64,000 nucleotides of DNA from positions 1 to 64,000 of the forward strand of contig NZ_NMPZ01000013.1 of assembly GCF_002224675.1 (NCBI RefSeq), written 5' to 3'. This document shows, in pieces, positions 61,325 through 64,000 of this stretch (positions are counted from its first letter, which is position 1; each line of letters starts with the position of its first letter). The notes beneath the pieces are model-generated. The model had not been told where the DNA came from and made no database searches. It saw only the letters and a program-made list of their open reading frames with translations. A program made the position numbers and the translations under genes. Source of the DNA: Segatella copri (lineage in GTDB: Bacteria; Bacteroidota; Bacteroidia; Bacteroidales; Bacteroidaceae).

Positions 61325-61336
61325 ATATAATAAGGT
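61325..61336 (-). repeat. 12-bp match to the 13-bp motif
   Basis: ACCTTATTATAT, one base short of the full motif. Confidence 0.55.
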
Positions 61337-61452
61337 ACGCGCGAGGAAGAAAGCAGAAACTTTTTCTGCTGAGAAGGAGGATTTTTCTGCAGAGAGGGAA
61401 ACTTTTTCCGAGAATTCGAGCCTCAAAACTTGGCTGGCAGCAAACTTTTCTG

Positions 61453-61460
61453 TAACTTTG
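61453..61460 (+). promoter_or_regulatory. MFS promoter -7 box
   Basis: TAACTTTG, 32 nt before the ATG at 61493. Confidence 0.7.
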
Positions 61461-61492
61461 CACTCGAAAAAGATTCTTTGATAAACAGAAAA

Positions 61493-62665
61493 ATGATACA
61501 GCTAAAAGAAAATCAGGGCATTCCCCGCAGCATTCTCCTGATGATGTCTATCATCGCAGGACTCACTGTAGCCAACTGCTACTACAACCAGCCGCTTCTC
61601 GAACTGATCCGCCACGATCTGGGCATTACCGAGCAGAGCGCCAACCTCATCACCGTGATTACCCAGATAGGTTATGCGCTGGGACTGTTCTTTCTCATCC
61701 CTATGGGAGACATGTTTTCGCGCAAGAAACTCATCCTCGTGAACATGACCATTGCAGCCTTGATGGCGATTGTGATGGCTGTGGCACAAAACGTATGGAT
61801 GCTCTGGGGAGCTTCCCTGCTCATAGGTGCCTGTTCCGTGATTCCCCAGTTCTTCATCCCGATAGCCGGACAGTTCTCCACACCCGAGAACAAGAGCAGG
61901 AACATGGGCTTTGTGCTCTCCGGACTGCTCACGGGTATTCTTGCCTCGCGGGTAATCAGCGGTTACATCGGCGAATGGCTGGGATGGCGGGAGATGTTCT
62001 TCATCGCCGCCCTCGTCATGGTGGTCTGCATGGGAATCATGATGCTGATGATGCCTGAGATGAAGCGCAACTATGTGGGTACTTACAGAGGACTGATGAC
62101 TACCGTGGCTGAGATCTTCATCCTCCACCCTTCCATCCGCATCTACTCCATCCGTGCCGCCTTCGGTTTCGGAAGCATGATGGCGATATGGTCGTGCCTC
62201 GCCTTCCATCTTGCCCAGCCTCCTTTCAATGCAGGCAGCGATATGGTGGGAATGCTCGGACTCTGCGGAATCATGGGAGCCGTGGCAGCCAGCAGCGTAG
62301 GAAAGCTGGTTCCAAGGTTCGGAATCCACAAGTTCAGCCTCTTCGGAGCAGCCATGCAGATCATTGCCTGGGCAATAGCCCTCCTCTTCGGCGACACCTA
62401 CGCAGGACTCATCGCAGCCATCATCTTGGTAGATATCGGACTGCAATGTCAGCAACTCAGCAATCAGAGCGGCTGCCTGCAGGAGATTCCGCAGGCTTCC
62501 AACCGTGCCAACACCATCTTCATGACGACCTATTTCATCGGTGGTTCGCTCGGTACGTTCTGTGCCGGATACGTGTGGACCCAAGCCGACTGGCTGGGAG
62601 TCTGCATCGTAGGCATTTCCTTCGCCTTCATCTCCCTGATGATTTCACTGAGCAATAAGAAATAA
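61493..62665 (+). CDS. MFS transporter
   Basis: 390 aa, 12 predicted helices. Motif A-like GDMFSRKKLI after TM2; NCYYNQPLLELI near the N-terminus is characteristic of the YnfM/arabinose-efflux-like group. Start at MIQLKENQ, since the earlier in-frame ATG (61430) precedes the promoter. Substrate unknown, probably drug or metabolite efflux. Confidence 0.88.
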   Translation: MIQLKENQGIPRSILLMMSIIAGLTVANCYYNQPLLELIRHDLGITEQSANLITVITQIGYALGLFFLIPMGDMFSRKKLILVNMTIAALMAIVMAVAQNVWMLWGASLLIGACSVIPQFFIPIAGQFSTPENKSRNMGFVLSGLLTGILASRVISGYIGEWLGWREMFFIAALVMVVCMGIMMLMMPEMKRNYVGTYRGLMTTVAEIFILHPSIRIYSIRAAFGFGSMMAIWSCLAFHLAQPPFNAGSDMVGMLGLCGIMGAVAASSVGKLVPRFGIHKFSLFGAAMQIIAWAIALLFGDTYAGLIAAIILVDIGLQCQQLSNQSGCLQEIPQASNRANTIFMTTYFIGGSLGTFCAGYVWTQADWLGVCIVGISFAFISLMISLSNKK

Positions 62666-62697
62666 GAAAAAGAGGATGTATTATAAGTCACATCCAA

Positions 62698-62890
62698 TAC
62701 GCCCTGAAAGGGCAGAAGCTCCTAGCCCAGGGTAGCACCCTGGGTAATATTGGCAAAAAGCAAAGTCGCCCTGAAAGGGCAAAAGCTTTGAAATTGAAAG
62801 CTTTTGCCCTTTCAGGGCGACTTTTTGTATTTGTTCTAAAACCCAGGGCGCTGCCCTGGGCTAAGAGCTTTTGGGCTTTCAGCCCGTCCT
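62698..62890. repeat. 200-bp palindromic element, copy 2
   Basis: Same modules in the same order as 60553-60754, with GCCCTGAAAGGGC also in the central arms (GTCGCCCTGAAAGGGCAAAA and its complement). Located between MFS and the S9 peptidase. Confidence 0.85.
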
Positions 62891-62928
62891 CGGTTGTCAT
62901 TATCTGGACTTATGACACACCCTTCTTT

Positions 62929-64000
62929 TTACATTTTCTCCTCTCCATACATTTCTTTCCACCAGCTGCCATCATCCTGCAGCCACTTGGCAAACCATGC
63001 GAAGATGGTGTTCTGCCACTTGATGCGCTTTTCATAATCGATGATGTGATGATCCTGACCATCTACCAGAACCATCGCCGTTGGACGGCCAAGGAGCTTC
63101 AAAGCCGTATAGAGCTGGATGCTCTCGCCCACAGGCACATTGTTATCGGCTGTTCCATGCACGAAGAGCAATGGAGTATGAATCTTGTCTGCATTGTAGA
63201 GCGGACTCTGATCTACGAAGAGATGCTTGTTGGTCCAAGGATACTCGTTCGCCATGGAAACCTCGCTGTAGCTGTAGCCCCAATAGCCTTCGCCCCAATA
63301 GCTGGTATGGTCGCTGATGCCGGCATGAGAAATAGCTGCGGCAAAGAGATCGGTCTTGGTCTGAAGATACTGAGTCATAAAGCCACCATAGCTGGCACCG
63401 ATGCAACCTATCTTCTTGCGGTTTACGAAACTATGCTCATCGCAGAAAGCCTGGGTGCTGGAGATAATATCCTCAGCCACTCCCTCGCCGGCAGTATCCA
63501 CGTGGCGGGCAGAGAACTTCTGACCGAAACCGGTGGCTCCGCTTGGGTTCACGACCAAGACCACATAACCCATCGCAGCATAGACATGATGAGGATAGCG
63601 GCTCTGGAACATACGGGTGGTAGGACTGCAACCGCCATAGTAGTTCACCACCATCGGATACTTCTTGGAAGCATCGAAATGAGGTGGCAGATAGTAACGG
63701 CAGCAAAGGGTGTCGCCACGGGAATTCACGAAGTTCCAAGCCTTGCACTCGCCCAGCTCGATGTCTTTCAGCAGGCGGGCACTGAGATCATCTACGAGCA
63801 GCGACTTCTGTGCCTTGGTGCTCATCTTGTAGAGTCGGTCAGCATTGGATGCACTCTGTCCTGAGAACGCCATTTCCGGAGCAGCCGCTGCGATGGAGAA
63901 GCTCTTGATGTTCTCCTCTGGAGTCTTGAGCAAAGTAAACTTACCCGACTTCGGGTTCAGCTGGAAGAGATGCATGCAGTCTTTATCCTCGGCTGTGAAG
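62929..64000 (-). CDS. S9 prolyl oligopeptidase family protein (partial, 5' end beyond window)
   Basis: About 357 codons visible; the reading frame stays open to the window edge, so the N-terminal propeller is missing. The catalytic domain is present: Ser in GASYGGF, Asp in GTADNNVP, His in DGQDHHIID. Members are DPP/acyl-aminoacyl peptidase-like, usually secreted in Bacteroidales. Together with the DPP-IV at 53864 it suggests a proline-peptide processing set. Confidence 0.9.
   Translation of the reverse strand, partial: FTAEDKDCMHLFQLNPKSGKFTLLKTPEENIKSFSIAAAAPEMAFSGQSASNADRLYKMSTKAQKSLLVDDLSARLLKDIELGECKAWNFVNSRGDTLCCRYYLPPHFDASKKYPMVVNYYGGCSPTTRMFQSRYPHHVYAAMGYVVLVVNPSGATGFGQKFSARHVDTAGEGVAEDIISSTQAFCDEHSFVNRKKIGCIGASYGGFMTQYLQTKTDLFAAAISHAGISDHTSYWGEGYWGYSYSEVSMANEYPWTNKHLFVDQSPLYNADKIHTPLLFVHGTADNNVPVGESIQLYTALKLLGRPTAMVLVDGQDHHIIDYEKRIKWQNTIFAWFAKWLQDDGSWWKEMYGEEKM

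Larger units (their letters stand above)
61052..61492 (+). other. 441-bp region between the small lipoprotein and MFS genes
   Basis: No gene seen. It has the lipoprotein promoter (61104), a GCGCGC-rich patch with a near-copy of the 13-bp motif (61325-61336), repeated GAAACTTTTTC units with an AGCAGAAA/TTTCTGCT hairpin (61350-61370), and the MFS promoter. Confidence 0.55.

Noticed and set aside
61502..62584. 360-codon frame antisense to the MFS gene
   Set aside because: His/Asp/Glu-rich translation typical of an antisense frame over membrane helices.
62788..63864. 358-codon plus-strand frame over the S9 peptidase
   Set aside because: Begins inside the palindromic repeat and runs antisense to an obvious catalytic domain.

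Overview
The window looks like chromosomal DNA of a Bacteroidales bacterium, most likely Prevotella or Segatella (for example S. copri-like). The signs are: about 25 promoters with the Bacteroidota -7 box TAnnTTTG, most without an E. coli-style -35; a 287-residue primary sigma factor without region 1.1; a Bacteroidota-type serine palmitoyltransferase; a GldB-like lipoprotein; a secreted M64 peptidase; and a DPP-IV family enzyme. The genus is inference from sequence style. I could not run a search.

Layout. 1-600: the 5' end of a 16S rRNA gene on the minus strand, with its leader and promoter. 0.7-10 kb: housekeeping and secreted genes (SLC13-type transporter, type II pantothenate kinase, anaerobic ribonucleotide reductase NrdD-NrdG, HPPK, glucosaminidase-LysM, M64 peptidase, cytidine deaminase). 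10.2-13.9 kb, minus strand: three tandem identical tRNA-Pro genes, a cytidylate-kinase-like protein, LrgA-LrgB, and a beta-helix lipoprotein whose start codon lies inside the LrgB terminator hairpin. 14-29.6 kb: serine palmitoyltransferase and a divergent lipid kinase, TrmN6, Lon-Tgt-LptF/G-DEAD helicase, ComEC, HrpB, Bcp and a TauE-like permease. 29.6-41.1 kb: an accessory island flanked by an intact HD-domain gene (29618-30127) and an internally deleted, frameshifted copy of it (40998-41127). Inside are two overlapping genes of unknown function, a 53-aa ORF, a perfect 20-bp palindrome, a large nested inverted repeat, and a four-gene set: type III Mod, type III Res, PLD-SNF2 helicase, DUF4391-like protein. 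41.2-46.9 kb: DAACS symporter, AAA/PD-(D/E)XK protein, a MITE-like inverted-repeat element with 22-bp tandem repeats, and a convergent VapE-like and HU-like pair. 47-64 kb: core genes again (GdhA, RNase P RNA, DegP/HtrA, RpoD, DPP-IV, GldB-like, GT2, radical SAM, MtaB, MFS, partial S9 peptidase), plus two copies of a ~200-bp GC-rich palindromic element.

How it works together. Lon and Tgt overlap by 4 bp and are followed co-directionally by LptF/G and the helicase. RpoD sits directly downstream of DegP. Serine palmitoyltransferase makes the first sphingolipid intermediate, and the divergent DAGK-type lipid kinase is a candidate partner. The restriction island is the strongest candidate for an unusual system: the Mod target-recognition region is about 29% GC against about 51% in the adjoining 3' part of the gene (hand counts over 180 nt each), which suggests recent domain exchange. 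Regulatory points of interest are three probable leaderless mRNAs, a -33/upstream element shared by the rRNA and tRNA-Pro promoters, and a 13-bp intergenic motif (ACCTTATTATATA) present six times exactly.
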